Shown piece after piece: positions 25,140 to 36,944 of a stretch of DNA of 64,000 bases. This stretch comes from Plotosus lineatus (lineage: Eukaryota > Chordata > Actinopteri > Siluriformes > Plotosidae): positions 67,907,501-67,971,500 of the forward strand of contig CM045733.1 in the NCBI GenBank assembly GCA_024760905.1, in the 5' to 3' direction. Both the position numbers and the translations under genes were made by a program. The number at the start of each line of letters is the position of its first letter. The first letter of the stretch is position 1. The notes under the pieces were generated by a model. The model was not told where the DNA came from. It saw nothing but the letters and a program-made list of their open reading frames with translations, and searched no databases.

Positions 25140-25690
25140 TCATCATCTGCTTAATTTGTGGTCAGGTTGTGAGAGCATAAGCAGTGAGATCCTGACTTTC
25201 TCTCCCCAGTCACTTTCCCAGCTCTTTCGGGGGACACTGGCGCGTTCCCAGATCAACTGAGAGACATAATCCCTCCAGTGTGTTCTAGGTTGGCCCAGGG
25301 TCTTTACTTGGCTGAACAGGCCAGAGACACCACACCAGGGAGGCATTTGGGCGGCATTCAAACCAGATGCCCGAGCCATCTCATCTTCGCCACCATGCTA
25401 AGGAAGTTCATTTCAGCCGCTTGCATCCGCAATCTTCTTTCAGTCACTACCCATAGCTGGCGACCATAGGTGAATGTTGGAACGTAGATCGACTGAAAAA
25501 TTGAGAGCTTTTCCTTTCGGCTCAACTCCTTCTTCATGACGACTGACCGGTACCAGCTCCACTTTACGGCAGAGGCTGCAGCGATCTGCCTGTCGATCTT
25601 GTGAACAAGACACTCCTTCACTCGGGGCAGGACCTCATTCCAAACCTGAACGGGGCATTCCACCCTTTTCCGGGCTGAGAACCATGGCCT
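25140..25690 (-). pseudogene. LINE 3' fragment, Rex3/RTE-like, copy 1
   Basis: The minus strand reads ECLVHKIDRQIAAASAVKWS, MKKELSRKEKLSIFQSIYVP and TYGRQLWVVTERRLRMQAAE, then in a shifted frame QPRTHWRDYVSQLIWERASV and PRKSWESDWGEKVRISLL. These are the C-terminal blocks of a fish reverse transcriptase, broken by at least one frameshift and an internal deletion. It ends near a short (GAT)n-like tail on the minus strand. A second 3' end of this family is at 46745-46912. The Rex3 name is a best guess from the tail type. Confidence 0.75.
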
Positions 25691-25855
25691 CAAATAAATA
25701 AATGAAACCTATGGGTATTTTCGGACTTAGTAATTACACAGTAATGCTGAGCACAATTATAACTATATGCTATAGTTGTGACTAGTCACAGTAAGTTAAA
25801 GCCGTAGTTTATAATTTAACGCCAGCATAATTTGAAACAAGCATATCTTCAGGGC

Positions 25856-26190
25856 TGCCTTTGGACAGTGAACCCTAGTGGTAAAGGGTGCTGGATCACT
25901 GATCCTATGGTTGAGGGTTCAAGCCCCACTCTCAACGGGTTTTCACTATTCCCCAATGCAGCTAACTGGGTTATCAAAGGCCGGCCATGTCTCTCACTGA
26001 CCATGTAAAAGAACCGTTGCTGACTTTCGACAAGAGTAGCTGCATAGCCGTCATGTTTCCGCCCTGCACTGGCCTGGCGAACTGTCCAGGGTGTACTCTG
26101 TCCTCGACTGGAGTTGGCTGGGATGGGCACCAGCCTCCCCGTGACCCTAATTAGGGTTAAGCAGTTACAGAAAATGAATGACAGATGACA
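25856..26190 (+). mobile_element. SINE-A with L2-like tail
   Basis: Head gtgaaccctagtggtaaaggg with B-box region gagggttcaagcccc, the gggttatcaaaggccggcc body, a small deletion after ctctcactgacc, and the tail ggcgaactgtccagggtg to gcagttacagaaaatgaatg. Confidence 0.78.
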
Positions 26191-26339
26191 GTTTAGAATT
26201 GTTGTTATAACCAATATAATAGTTTGTGCCTACAGCTAACCGGTTACCAATGCCAGCTTTCATGTAATATTAGTAATGCATTGCTGTAAAATTAACAACT
26301 TTACCTTTGACAATTATTTCTATTTTACTGGGCGTAATA

Positions 26340-27166
26340 CCCCCATTTCACTGGCGTGCGGAATGCAAGGATCATGACGGAAAGGCGCGGAACGCACTCT
26401 ATGGAGGAGCTTCGGCATTTTTACACGGAAAATGTGTCAAAAACCTACGGAAAATTGCACCTTCGGAACACCCTCAGAATGATCATGGAATGCGTGGAAA
26501 GGACACGGAAAGACCGTGGCACAATGTCGGAATACATGCGTAAAATCACCCCGGATCACCCTCAGAAACAGTGCGGAGAGCAACGGAAGACCCTTGGAGA
26601 ATTCACGGAACGTTCACGGAAAGGGTGGAACGTTTACGGAGCAGGAAGACCCACGGAATGATCTCGGAACATGCGGAATGAAGGTGGAACGCTCATGTTC
26701 AACACGGAATGAGCGAGGAATGACTGAAGAATAGTCGACATAACCATGTTTCAATACGGAAACATCAGAAAACATCAAAGGATTTGCTGCTGATTCCGCC
26801 TATAAATACGTGGAATGACCAAGGAAGCTCATTCTCTCATTCATACTATATGTTTATAAAGTATAATATGTTTATAATGTACAAGAAATTTAAAATAGAG
26901 CATATGTTTGTAATTTACCATATGTTTCTAATGTGCAATATGTTTATAATTTACAATAAATTAAAAAATTAACATATGTTAATATGTTTAATATCAATGT
27001 TCAACATGTTCAGAAGATTGTGGCCTGACGGTAGAGGAGGAATACCTTCGGAATCGTATGGAAGGACACGGCAGATGACGGAATGACTGAAGAACGACTG
27101 AGAAACGTTGGAGGATGACTACAGTTTTGCTTCCAGCAAGTCTGCTGTGCTCCAGTGAAATGGAGG
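26340..27166. mobile_element. DNA transposon candidate with CGGAA array
   Basis: Inverted ends CCCCCATTTCACTGG (left) and, reverse-complemented, CCTCCATTTCACTGG (right). Between about 26360 and 26760 the motif CGGAA occurs 16 times, always on the plus strand, with two more near 27050 and 27080. The middle is AT-rich. No transposase. The superfamily is not assigned, and target duplication is unclear beyond a possible TA. Confidence 0.6.
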
Positions 27167-27169
27167 TAC

Positions 27170-28360
27170 TGTAGTCGATATCTTAGCATTACACAAGTGG
27201 AGATCCGTGTATTATTCATATCTACGATTTATTGGAATTGGTGTAGAAATGTGGAAGTTAGAGGGCTTTCTATCCCAGAAGTCCTGCCGCTCCCTGTTGA
27301 CTTGCATTGGTTTACAGATGACAAGCAGATTAATGTATTCCGCATAATAACATTTGGAAGTTATAAAACACCAAGTATAGCATCACCAAGTATAAATGAA
27401 TGAAATTAGACTATTTTGGTGAGTGTATAGAGTACAGATTTACACTGTGGAATCAAAAATCTTTCAAAGGTCCCAAAATGCATTTTTTTTTTTTTTTTGT
27501 ATGATATATACATTAATGATATGTTTTCTGCATGTTTCACTTTTTAGTTACAACACTGCCCACGCTCAAAAAAAAAAAAGATAGTTGTAAACAAATACTA
27601 CTTAAATCTATGAGAAAGGAACAAGAGACATCAGCTTTGTTATTAGTGAGGTTATCCAACCATCTCTACTTCTTCTCTGCTTGGATTTCACTATACTGTA
27701 TATGTCACGGAGCCGGGCTGAACTGGTAACGGCTCATCCGTGAACTCAGTAATATTTTGAATGGTCTTCTCTGCCTACTCAGGTGAGACTTGAAATAACT
27801 CGGCAATCTTCTGCCAGGGGTCCCTGTAGTATTTTTTTAGTTGATTTTGCAAACAGGACTCTCTCAGTAATAGTCTTATTCTCTGCTCTGCAAACATGGG
27901 AAATATATTTAAGCTACTGAAAGTGTGGAAAAATTACCCAGCGCCATTGTGCTCACCTTCGGAGCATAGGATCTACAGGAACGGTCCACAGAAGTGTATC
28001 CACAACCTAACATTAACCTAATAAGAAAGTAATTACAGATTAATAAGTGCTTGTTACACATTTATTTTGTGCTTAAAACTAAACATAGTAGAAAAGGCTC
28101 ATCAGGGAAAAACTATTTCTTTTTCCTAATTTTGAAATTTTTGGTTTAAAAAATAAAAGCTGTTGTTATTCCTTAAGGAACTTTTTAGGTTATCAGAGAT
28201 ATGTTTTTGGCTGCAATTAATACGTTGCTCAACATTCTTCATCTACTATAATGATTCGTTTTATTTAAATTATTTTCAATTATTTATACCTAATACACTA
28301 TTTGAGCTGCATGTAAAGTGAGATCTTTGATATATTAAATGATGATTTACAAAGGCATAA
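27170..28360. other. intronic stretch, nothing recognised
   Basis: Intron 3 sequence with short A and T runs and no readable exon or named repeat. Confidence 0.45.
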
Positions 28361-29086
28361 CAAAGGCATGGTTAACACGTCCGCCTCACAGCACGAAGGA
28401 CTGGGTTCAGGGCCTGGGTTCAGGTTTGGGTGTTTCTTTGTGTAGCTTCCATGTTTACTTCGCATAGGTTCCCAACAGTTACTCCTGCTTCATTACACAG
28501 TGCAAGAATGCAGACATTTTGCTAACTGACTGTTGCATATTGCCACTAGGTGTGGTTGTGAAAGTATTTTTTTGTGTTTGTGTGTGTGTGTGTTGCTCTG
28601 TAATGGTCTACTGTGCGGTTCAGGGTGTACAGGGATCCTCACTTTCCGCGGTTAATTGGGACCAAGATCCCACCGTGACCGCTGAATTCTGCGAAGTAGG
28701 ATCAACCCCCCCCCCCGACTGATGTATATGTACATATATGTGTGTATATAATATCAATATGTAAATACATATTCAATTCTATATAAATGCTTATAATAAC
28801 AATTAAACATTCAAAAATAATGCATAAGATACACACATACAGACGCGCACGCACACACAGATGCGCACCTCACATAAAAATGTAAGTAGTTTTAATGGGT
28901 TTGTTTTTTTTTTGTTTTTGTTTTGTTTTGTTTTTTTTGTTTGTTTTTTGTTTTTTTGCATAATTGGCCTTGTTTTGCAGCATTTTCCTTAACGTTTCCC
29001 CCTATTCTAAGTGCCCACTGTTAAAGCTCAAAATGCCATGTAATCCAATCAAAAAAGGCTTCACTGTCAATTTTGTGGCTACAGTA

Positions 29087-29574
29087 CAGTGGTACCTTAG
29101 GAAAGTCTCACCGAACGAAAAATTCAGGTTACAAAAAGCATTTTCCGAAAAATTTTGTCTCAGGACACGAAACAAGTTCACGTTTCGAAAGTGCCATCTT
29201 AAAAATCCAAACGTGCCATTCAAACATTAAAAAGCGCCATTCAAACAATCCATGAGCTGCTCTCCCATCAATCACGTTCAAACATCCCGCCCCGCTGGCC
29301 TCCCATTGGCTAACAACTGAGCTGTCGTTCATGTTGCCTTCACTCGAGCGCCATCTTGGACAGGTCCACCTGACACCATCTTGGACAGGGATCCCATTGC
29401 CTAGCAGGAATGACGCAGATACCTCCCATTGCCTATTATAGAGCGGAATCCACCATGATGCTTTTCGTGTCAAGGACAGAGTCACTATTGTTTCTTGCTT
29501 TATTTCTTGACTCAGGCTTTTAACCTTCCACAAACATTTGTAAGATTATAACTGCTAAGAAGACATGATCAACA

Positions 29575-29656
<82 letters not shown>

Positions 29657-29929
29657 CATGTGATTTCCAGTGTGAGTGAGGAGAAGAAACGGGCTCGAGT
29701 GATATCATAAAGGAATATGGTCAAACCCGTCTACCATCAGTACGATATTGAAGCAGAAGGAGGTCTTAAAAAGTATGCTTTTATAATTTTTAAAGGGTTT
29801 AGGGGGTAGTATTGGGAGCCTTGGAACAAATCACACGTTTTACATGTAAAATGCAATTCAACTTACGAAAAAAGCAGGTTACGAAAAAAGCTCTGGAACG
29901 GATTAATTTCGTAAGGTAAGATACCACTG
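29087..29929. mobile_element. Tigger/pogo-like MITE, family M3, inside M1
   Basis: Ends CAGTGGTACCTTAGG and taaggtaagataccactg (revcomp CAGTGGTATCTTACC), flanked by TA. Subterminal blocks such as caggttacaaaaagc on the left and caggttacgaaaaaagc on the right resemble each other. A 76-bp (CA)n array lies at 29579-29654. Confidence 0.78.
29579..29654. repeat. (CA)n microsatellite
   Basis: Uninterrupted CA run inside the M3 MITE. Confidence 0.97.
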
Positions 29930-30258
29930 TATTTACAAAAGGCGAATGCAATGAATTAGCGTGTGTCATAAAGCTGATTATTTTTCGGCATTGGCACTGC
30001 TGGGGTTAATTTCTTTATTTTATTTTATTTTTAATTCAATGATTATTATTTAAAAAAAAAAAAAAAACGCGATGCACTGAAGCCGCGTGAATTGAAGCGC
30101 AACGTAGCGAGGGATCACTGTATTCCGTTTTGCCCAGTGTCGGCTGAGATGAAGACAGATTCCCTGAAACTCTCATAATAGAATTAAAGAGTTCAACCAA
30201 TGATAATTTTCCATATTTCTACCTGACTTTTTAAATGAATGACTACAAAAATAACACT

Positions 30259-30606
30259 CCCTTCTTTTCCGTTCGGCTTCACCCCATTTTTCAGGAGTCG
30301 CCACAGCGAATCATCTGATTCGCACATTTGATTTGGCAGAGGTTTTTACATCGGATGCCCTTCCTGACACAACCCTTTAGCAAGGGACAGAAACACGCTG
30401 ACGGCTTTGCAGCTCCTCTTTACGATAGTCAGCAATGGTTCTTTTACATCAACCTCTCACCATAGACAGTGGGAGACATGTCCCGCCTTTGATAACCCAG
30501 TTAGCTGCATTGGGGGGGGCAGTGACAACTTTTTGGAGAGTGGGACTCAAACCCCAAACCTTAGGATCAGCGACCCAGCGCCATATACCACTAGACCACC
30601 ACTGCC
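30259..30606 (-). mobile_element. SINE-A with RTE-like tail
   Basis: Minus strand: tRNA-like head at 30606-30545, body with ctcaccatagacagtggg, the ggaagggcatccgatg segment, gcgaatcagatgattcgctg and a terminal gtggcgactcctg with purine tail. It lacks the L2-like tail. Confidence 0.82.
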
Positions 30607-30723
30607 CCACCTCAAAAATAACATTGTGACATCTAAAATTTTATGAAAGACCTTGAGTTCTCACATTAGCACTGAAATGGGCGTGAGCACAAAACACAAG
30701 GAACATTAGTTCTATTGTTTAAT

Positions 30724-30995
30724 TCATGGGGCAGCGGTGACTCAGTGATTAAGATGCTTGATTACTGATGTGCAGGTCAGGGGTTCGAACCTAACTATCA
30801 CGGTATTGTCTCTACTGTTCCAGCCAGTGCAGTTAACTGGGTTATGAAAGGCCGGCCATGTCTCTCAGTGTCTGTGGTGAAAGGTTCATGTAAAGAACCA
30901 TTGCTGACTTTCGAAAAGTGCAGGCCGTTGGTTTGCCGTAAGTGTGTTTTGGCCGGCGAGCTGTCAAGGGTGTACTCTGTCCTGGCACAGAGCCA
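30724..30995 (+). mobile_element. SINE-A, tail truncated
   Basis: Head ggggcagcggtgactcagtg with B-box region caggggttcgaacc, body ggccggccatgtctctcag, and the start of the L2-like tail (ggcgagctgtcaagggtgtactctg) before homology stops. Confidence 0.72.
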
Positions 30996-30999
30996 ACAG

Positions 31000-32004
31000 A
31001 GCAATATTTTGATATTGAAAATCATTTCACTATAAAGGCTGAACCATGGAAGTATAACTCCAGTAAAGGCATCCCATGTTATGATGCACAAAAAGTTTGC
31101 CTTTATTGTCATGCTCTCGAATCCAGCCATGCCTTTGCAACATTCCTGGCAGTAAATGTTTCTATGAATGACTTACAAGCATGGGAAAATACACCAGGTG
31201 ACCTTTGCAATAGTAATCAACCACAACATTTCAGCACAATTATCCTCATGCAAGCCAACATTTCAAAAGGTTTCAATACTGTAGGATAATCTGTTTCATG
31301 TTATTCGAGTTGTGCTGTAGAAATAAAAAAAAAAATAAAATAAATAAAAGAGATCGGTAATGTGCAGATGGGATAGCAAACCTTACTGATTTTCCCATGT
31401 CAATATTTCCCCTTTATAATAAACAATCCATGACAACGGTAAAATAACAATCAACTTCCTGATAATAAAGTCGATGGGCACTATAAAATAAAAAAGCAAC
31501 TACATTAAGCTACAACACTGTTCCTGTTATCACCTCCAGTGATTTATCGAGTTTTCCGACTACATATTCGATTGTTTGTACTGTTTTACGAACCCACTCG
31601 GATATCACGCGTTTGGTCGTTAATTGTAAATCGTTCTCTCAAGTCTAGTGTGGCTATCTGGTTGTCCATTACAAAGTCTGGACAGTGAATGACAGCCTAA
31701 AGAAAAGGCTACCTTTAAAATTATAGCTTTTTTTTTTTTTATCAACAGGATGATCTCGCAAACAAGTACATAGTGGGCGCACATTCATCAGCATTAAACT
31801 AAAGGGGGGGAAAGGCCTCATATTTCCCGCTATGATTTCTCCAGGCTAAGGAGACTGATTTATGACAAGAGCAGACACATAATGTGATTCAAGCTCAAGG
31901 CTAAGAGCCCTTTCTGACGGTGACAGATTAGAAAAAGTTTGGCTGTTTTCATGACTCTACTTCAACTACCACCACTACCGATGGAGACTTTCTGGATTTA
32001 TTTG

Positions 32005-32047
<43 letters not shown>

Positions 32048-33080
32048 ACTCTCACGCTCTCAAAAAATCAAATACTCGGTGTGGGCTAATTAAATGACCA
32101 GTCAACCTGTCCCTGAGCCCTATACATCTTAAACAGCGTGAATAACAGGGCTCAGAGTGGTCCATGGGGAATTGCTGGTCCCAGTAGTGGTCAGGCACTA
32201 TTTGATCGTTACAACACAAAGCAGCATCCCAATCAAATTATTGATGTCATTCTTCTCCGTAGCATTTTGCTCCTCGTGTTCGTTTCAACATCCGTGTCAG
32301 TGACTTCGATCAATTGCTCTGGCTGTAGAGGAGAAAACGAGAAGAAAATACTGCATTTGTCGTGCATGAGCTGCTTCTGTGAGCTGCAGCAATTTTTGGT
32401 CAGTTCAGCAGTAAAACTTGGCTCGTTCAAGCATTGGCTTTGAAACTACTTGTGCTGCTCTGCTGGAGGCATTTAAGAGTGTTTTAAAGTGCTTTCGAAA
32501 GGGTGTGAATTGTAATATACAGGCTTGTTACAGCACCCACCACAGTGTCCTTCGCTAGAATTGGGATTTAAAAATTGTGAAAGATGTTTGATTTAATTGT
32601 AAAATGGAACTCGGAAGCGTTTCCAATGCAGTATTGTATCTGACAATTTCTTAGCAATATACAATGTTTTGAAGTATCATGATATTATCCATCCATCCAT
32701 CCATCTATCTATCCATCCATTTTCTGTTCAGTGTATCTCTCAAGGTTGCAGGGGAAGCTGGATGGGAAGCTCGCTTCAGGCGCTAGGCGGTGTCCACACT
32801 ATACATACAGAACTTATTTTTCATAGTGTGTGATGTTAAAACAGAAAAGAAATAATCATGACTTGTGTGTTTCTTAAAATAGTGAGACAAAAGGGTTATG
32901 AACAGACTACACACACAACTACAGTACATTGTTTCAATTTATATTCGTTATGTATAATGAAAACAATTGAATTATGCAACCAAATAAAAAGCGATATGTA
33001 AACGGTTTATCAGTGGTTTCCTCAATGGCTGCTCTGGGCACACACTGGAATCGGCATATACCACACCAGCCAGCATGTGC
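31000..33080. other. intronic stretch with few repeats
   Basis: Intron 3. Contains a (CT)n run at 32008-32043 and a (ATCC)n-like run near 32690-32722. I see no exon with both splice sites and family similarity. Confidence 0.45.
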
Positions 33081-33086
33081 AAAATA

Positions 33087-33615
33087 CAGGGGTCCCTCAC
33101 TTTCGCGGTTAATTGGGACCGAAATCCCCCCCCCGCAAACGTCAAATTCCACGAAGTAGGATCAACCCTCGCTGACTGTTGAATATGTACATGTGTATGT
33201 GTGTATATAATATCAATAAATACATATTCAACACTATAGATGCTTATAATAACAATTAAACATTCAAAAATAATGCATAAGATGTAGATAAAATATAAAT
33301 ATACACATACATTTTTATGTGAGGTGCACATCTGAGCATGTGCACGCACTCAGATGCACACCTCACATAAAAATGCAAGTAGTTTTGATGGGAGGTTTGG
33401 GGTTGTTTTTTGTTTTGTTTTGTTTGGGTTTTTTGGGGTTTTTTTTGCATAATTGGCCTTGTTTTGTGGAATTTTCCTTAACCATTTCCTTAACCATTTC
33501 CCCTATTCTTCCTTAATTTCCTTATTTTTTTTTAATTTGATGAATATTTAAAAAAAAAAAAACGCTATGCACTGAAGCCGCATGAATTGAAGCGCAAAGC
33601 AGCGAGGGATCCCTG
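33087..33615 (+). mobile_element. M1 MITE, copy 5, intact reference copy
   Basis: 529 bp. Left end CAGGGGTCCCTCACTTTCGC, right end agcgagggatccctg, TA on both sides. A good reference for the family: left half with tcaataaatacatattcaa, right half with a T-rich tract, cataattggccttgttttg and gccgcatgaattgaagcgc. Confidence 0.9.
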
Positions 33616-33697
33616 TATTTATTTAACCCCTTTAATTGCACCAACAATTTCACTCACCACCATAAATCCTCCTATTTTCTCCTTTTACAATAAGGTA

Positions 33698-34001
33698 AAG
33701 GTAAAGTCCGTTGGGCTTTTTACACCCGAGCTATAGTTGCTCATCGGACCGGTGCTTAATCCCGGTTTCCATAGTGTGGAGCAACTGGGAGTACAACTCC
33801 TCCTGGACGGGACGCCATTCCATCGCAGGTTACCTTCCCAGTATATTCTTACTGGTATGCATTTATACTGCTGGGTGAACAGAGGCACACTTGTGGTTAA
33901 GACCTTTCCCAGGGGTCTTAGCACAGTGGGGGTCTACCTGGGATTTGAACACACAACCTCCCGATCATGAGTGCAGCACGCTAACCACTAGACCACTGGC
34001 C
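33698..34001 (-). mobile_element. SINE-C, full length
   Basis: The tRNA-like head is on the right (minus strand: agtggtctagtggttagcg, gtgtgttcaaatccc). The body has ggtgaacagaggcacac and gttgggctttttacacccgag. Flanks ttttacaataaggtaa and tttttcaataaagtaa look like a diverged target duplication. Confidence 0.8.
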
Positions 34002-34312
34002 CCACCCTTTTTCAATAAAGTAACATTACAAAGATTTTGAGAGCTATGCATAATTATACAATTACAAAAGAATCTGCTTCGCTTTCTGTCATGTGATATG
34101 TCATGCCTGCTATATACTTTAGATTGCAGGATATAAATTGGTGTCTATTTACTTTTTATATGGCACTGCATGTGCATAACAAATTTACTGGTCCACCTGT
34201 CAAAAATTAAAAAAATACAGATATTTTTGAAAACTTGATTACAATGAACATTGTTCTTGTTCGTTGAATAATTCAACAAATTATTCATTGAATAATTTAT
34301 ACTCTAAACAGC

Positions 34313-34800
34313 TTACCAGTCCATCGCAGGCCAGACACACATTTTAATTTAACTTAACGTGCACGTCTTTAGAGTGTGAGAGGAAACCAGAGTGTTATGA
34401 GGAAACACATGAAAGCATGCGGAGAACATGCAAACTCTACATGGACACGCCCTCACCAAGCCCAGGACTTCAACACAGGACCTGTGACCCTGTTGCTGTA
34501 GAACAGGAGTGTCAAACTCGTTTTCACCGAGGGTCACTACACTAAATTTAAAAGTGACTGAGGGCCTAATAAATCACAGAACATCTGTTCTAAAAATCAA
34601 CCACCTAGTAGAAGAATGATGGATGGAAAGGATGATGAATTAGGTTTTATGGTAATAGTGGAGGCAAAGAATGTACGATAATCATAATCTTTGAAAACTT
34701 ATACGGGCCACATGAAATGAGTTGGTGGGCCAGATTTGGCCCACGGGCCTTGAGTTTGACACCTGTGCTGTAGAATAACAGGTGGATGTGCTAACCACTA
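34313..34800 (-). mobile_element. SINE-B fragment split by a hAT MITE
   Basis: Body at 34313-34503 (tttagagtgtgagaggaaacc, ggagaacatgcaaactc) and head at 34776-34800 (taacaggtggatgtgctaacc). Confidence 0.65.
34504..34767. mobile_element. hAT MITE with perfect 8-bp TSD
   Basis: CTGTAGAA at 34496-34503 and 34768-34775. Ends CAGGAGTGTCAAACTC and GAGTTTGACACCTGTG. 264 bp, non-coding; contains the common hAT subterminal gtgggccagatttggccc. Confidence 0.88.
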
Positions 34801-35197
34801 AATGAGCACGAAAATATTTGAATATAAAACTCAGTATTTATTCTTTTTTCGGTGTTTCATTTGACCTCCTTTAGACTTTATAAAAGTGGGCATTCCTGAT
34901 GTCATTGGTTTTACATATTTTTATGTGGTTTCTATAGGAATTCTTTATCTGATTATCTAATTTGTGAATCAATTAAATTTCACGTATGTTCCAGTGGTTT
35001 CAAATTTAGAATTTTGATTGCTGCACTTTTTCCACTGTTCTAGATTTCTGTTTATGGTTTAAATAATCTTTACACAATTTATATCAATGATTGGGAATGT
35101 ATGTCTTCCCGACATAGGAATTGACAAGTAAAAGCAATTTACATTTTTCTCAGTTGTGACAGCAGGTCTAAATTTTTAAAATGGAAAATAAACATAT

Positions 35198-35263
35198 CTT
35201 CTTTTCCTTTTGGCTTTTCCCTTCAGGGGTCGCCACGGCAAACCATCCGCCTCCATCTCCATC
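35198..35263 (-). mobile_element. RTE-like LINE, extreme 3' end
   Basis: The minus strand matches the final 66 bp of the LINE at 18160-18630: gaggcggatggttt, gtggcgacccctgaaggg and the purine tail. It is severely 5' truncated. Confidence 0.75.
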
Positions 35264-35332
35264 ATGTATACATATATACGTGTGTGTGTGTGTATGTATG
35301 TGTGTGTTTGTGTATATATATATATATATATA

Positions 35333-36830
35333 AAAATGAGGACACCCCATTAAATCCTCACCTCATTATTAAGAAATGTTTGCATAACAATGTCCAATCC
35401 TGTTTTTATTTATTTATGGGATCAGGGTGATTTAATTGTAATTAAACAACATAAATTAATATATTTTCACTCATCCAACAAAAGATATGAACAATAATGT
35501 GTATTTCAATGGAGGAAAAAATAACTAGCATTACCCCCTTTGGCTGAAATAGCATCAGTGAGATGCTTCTTCCTGCCATTTACCAGTCTCTGACATCGAT
35601 CTAAGGAAAGTTTGCCCCAGTCCTCAATGCAGAATTATTTCAGCTATGGGATGCTCGTAAGGTTTCTTGCGTGCACAGTCCGTTTCAAGTCGCCCCAGGG
35701 CATCTCAACAGAATTAAAATCCGGGCTTTGACTGGGCCATTCCAGGACTCTATACTTTTAATTTTCCAGTCCTTGGTGGATTTACTGGTGTTTTGGTTCG
35801 TTGTCATGCTGCAGTGTCCAGTTACACTTCAGTGTTAACTTCTTACAGATGGTTTCACATGTTCTTCAAGCCCCCACTGAATCACAGCAGAATTCATGGT
35901 GAATTCTATGATGGTGAGCTGGCCAGGTCCTACTGCAGCAAATCATTATCAAATCATGGCACTTCCACCTTCATGCTTCAGAGTAGGTATGAGATTATTT
36001 CCCTGGAATGCTGCATGTGGTTTCCACCAAACGTGTTCTGTTCTGGTGTCCAAACAATTCAATTTTAGACTCATCTGTCCAAAGAACATTATTCTAGAAG
36101 ACCCGATCTTTGTCTATGTTCTCTCTGGTAAACGTCAGTCTGGCCTTAATGTTCTTTGTAAAGAGAAAAGGTTTCCTGATAGTAAAGCCATGCGTTTCAC
36201 ATCAACAGTACCGAGAGCCCACTGCAGCTCCTGTGATGATATTTTAGGACTTTTGATGACTTCTGTTAGCATCTTGTGTTCTGCTTTGGGGTGAACTTGC
36301 TTGGATGGCCAGAGCTGGTCATGGTGGAAGTTGTTTTGAATGCCTACCACTTGTAAACAATTTTCTGGATGGTGGAATGACTGATGTCAAACTCTTTTGA
36401 TATTTTTTTCAAATCCCTTTCCAGACTCATAAGCAGTTGCGATGTTCTTTCTGTGGGTCTCAGACGGCTTTCTGGATCTCGGTCTCACTTCAACAGACAG
36501 GGGAACCCTAAACTAAATGTCTGAGATTTAAATACTAAAAAATCTTCAAAATGCTGAGTAATGATGTTCTGATCATGTGACCTGATCTGATACACCTGTG
36601 TGTGTTTACAGCCATTTAAAATTGGAATATATGTGGGGGTGTTCTAATTTTTCCTCCACTGAAGTAATCATTGTTGTTTATGCCTACTGCTTGATGAGTA
36701 AAAATATGTTAATTTATGTTGTCTAATTACAATTAAATCACTTTCTTTTCCAGAAATAAATATAATCAAGATTGGACATTGTCATGTGGACATTTCTTCC
36801 TAAAGAGTTCACTGTTTTACGGCGTGCCCT
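35333..36830 (-). mobile_element. Tc1-like transposon, decayed
   Basis: About 1.5 kb with terminal inverted repeats: left gaaatgtttgcataacaatg and right, reverse-complemented, gaaatgtccacatgacaatg share an 80-bp alignment. Minus-strand transposase pieces in several frames: KSPKISSQELQWALGTVDVK near 36170-36270, QHDNEPKH (a DDE-domain Asp) at 35788-35811, and WPSQSPDF at about 35720-35745. Stops and frameshifts separate them, so no enzyme is made. Confidence 0.88.
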
Positions 36831-36944
36831 AGTTGTTTCACGTGACTATATATACATTCTATATGTGGCTATAAATTTGCATTGTCTATTGTGGTTCCCA
36901 GGCCTTGAAAGCCTGGCTTAAATAATTCTTGAGATATTTAATTA

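Larger units (their letters stand above)
28630..30120 (+). mobile_element. M1 MITE, copy 4, itself interrupted
   Basis: Left end CAGGGATCCTCACTTTCCGC and right end gcgagggatcactg, with TA on each side. M1 sequence runs to about 29010 and resumes near 30005 (ttctttattttatttt, gcgatgcactgaagccgcg). The foreign block between them includes the M3 MITE. Confidence 0.85.
28365..30200 (+). mobile_element. SINE-B split by nested MITEs
   Basis: The left part ends gtgcggttcagggtg at 28627 and the right part resumes at 30121 with ttccgttttgcccagtgtcgg. Both belong to a SINE-B whose tail was entered by an M1 MITE at a TA dinucleotide. Confidence 0.7.

Noticed and set aside
29129..29533. 134-residue minus-strand frame
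   Set aside because: Lies wholly inside the M3 MITE with no transposase motif.
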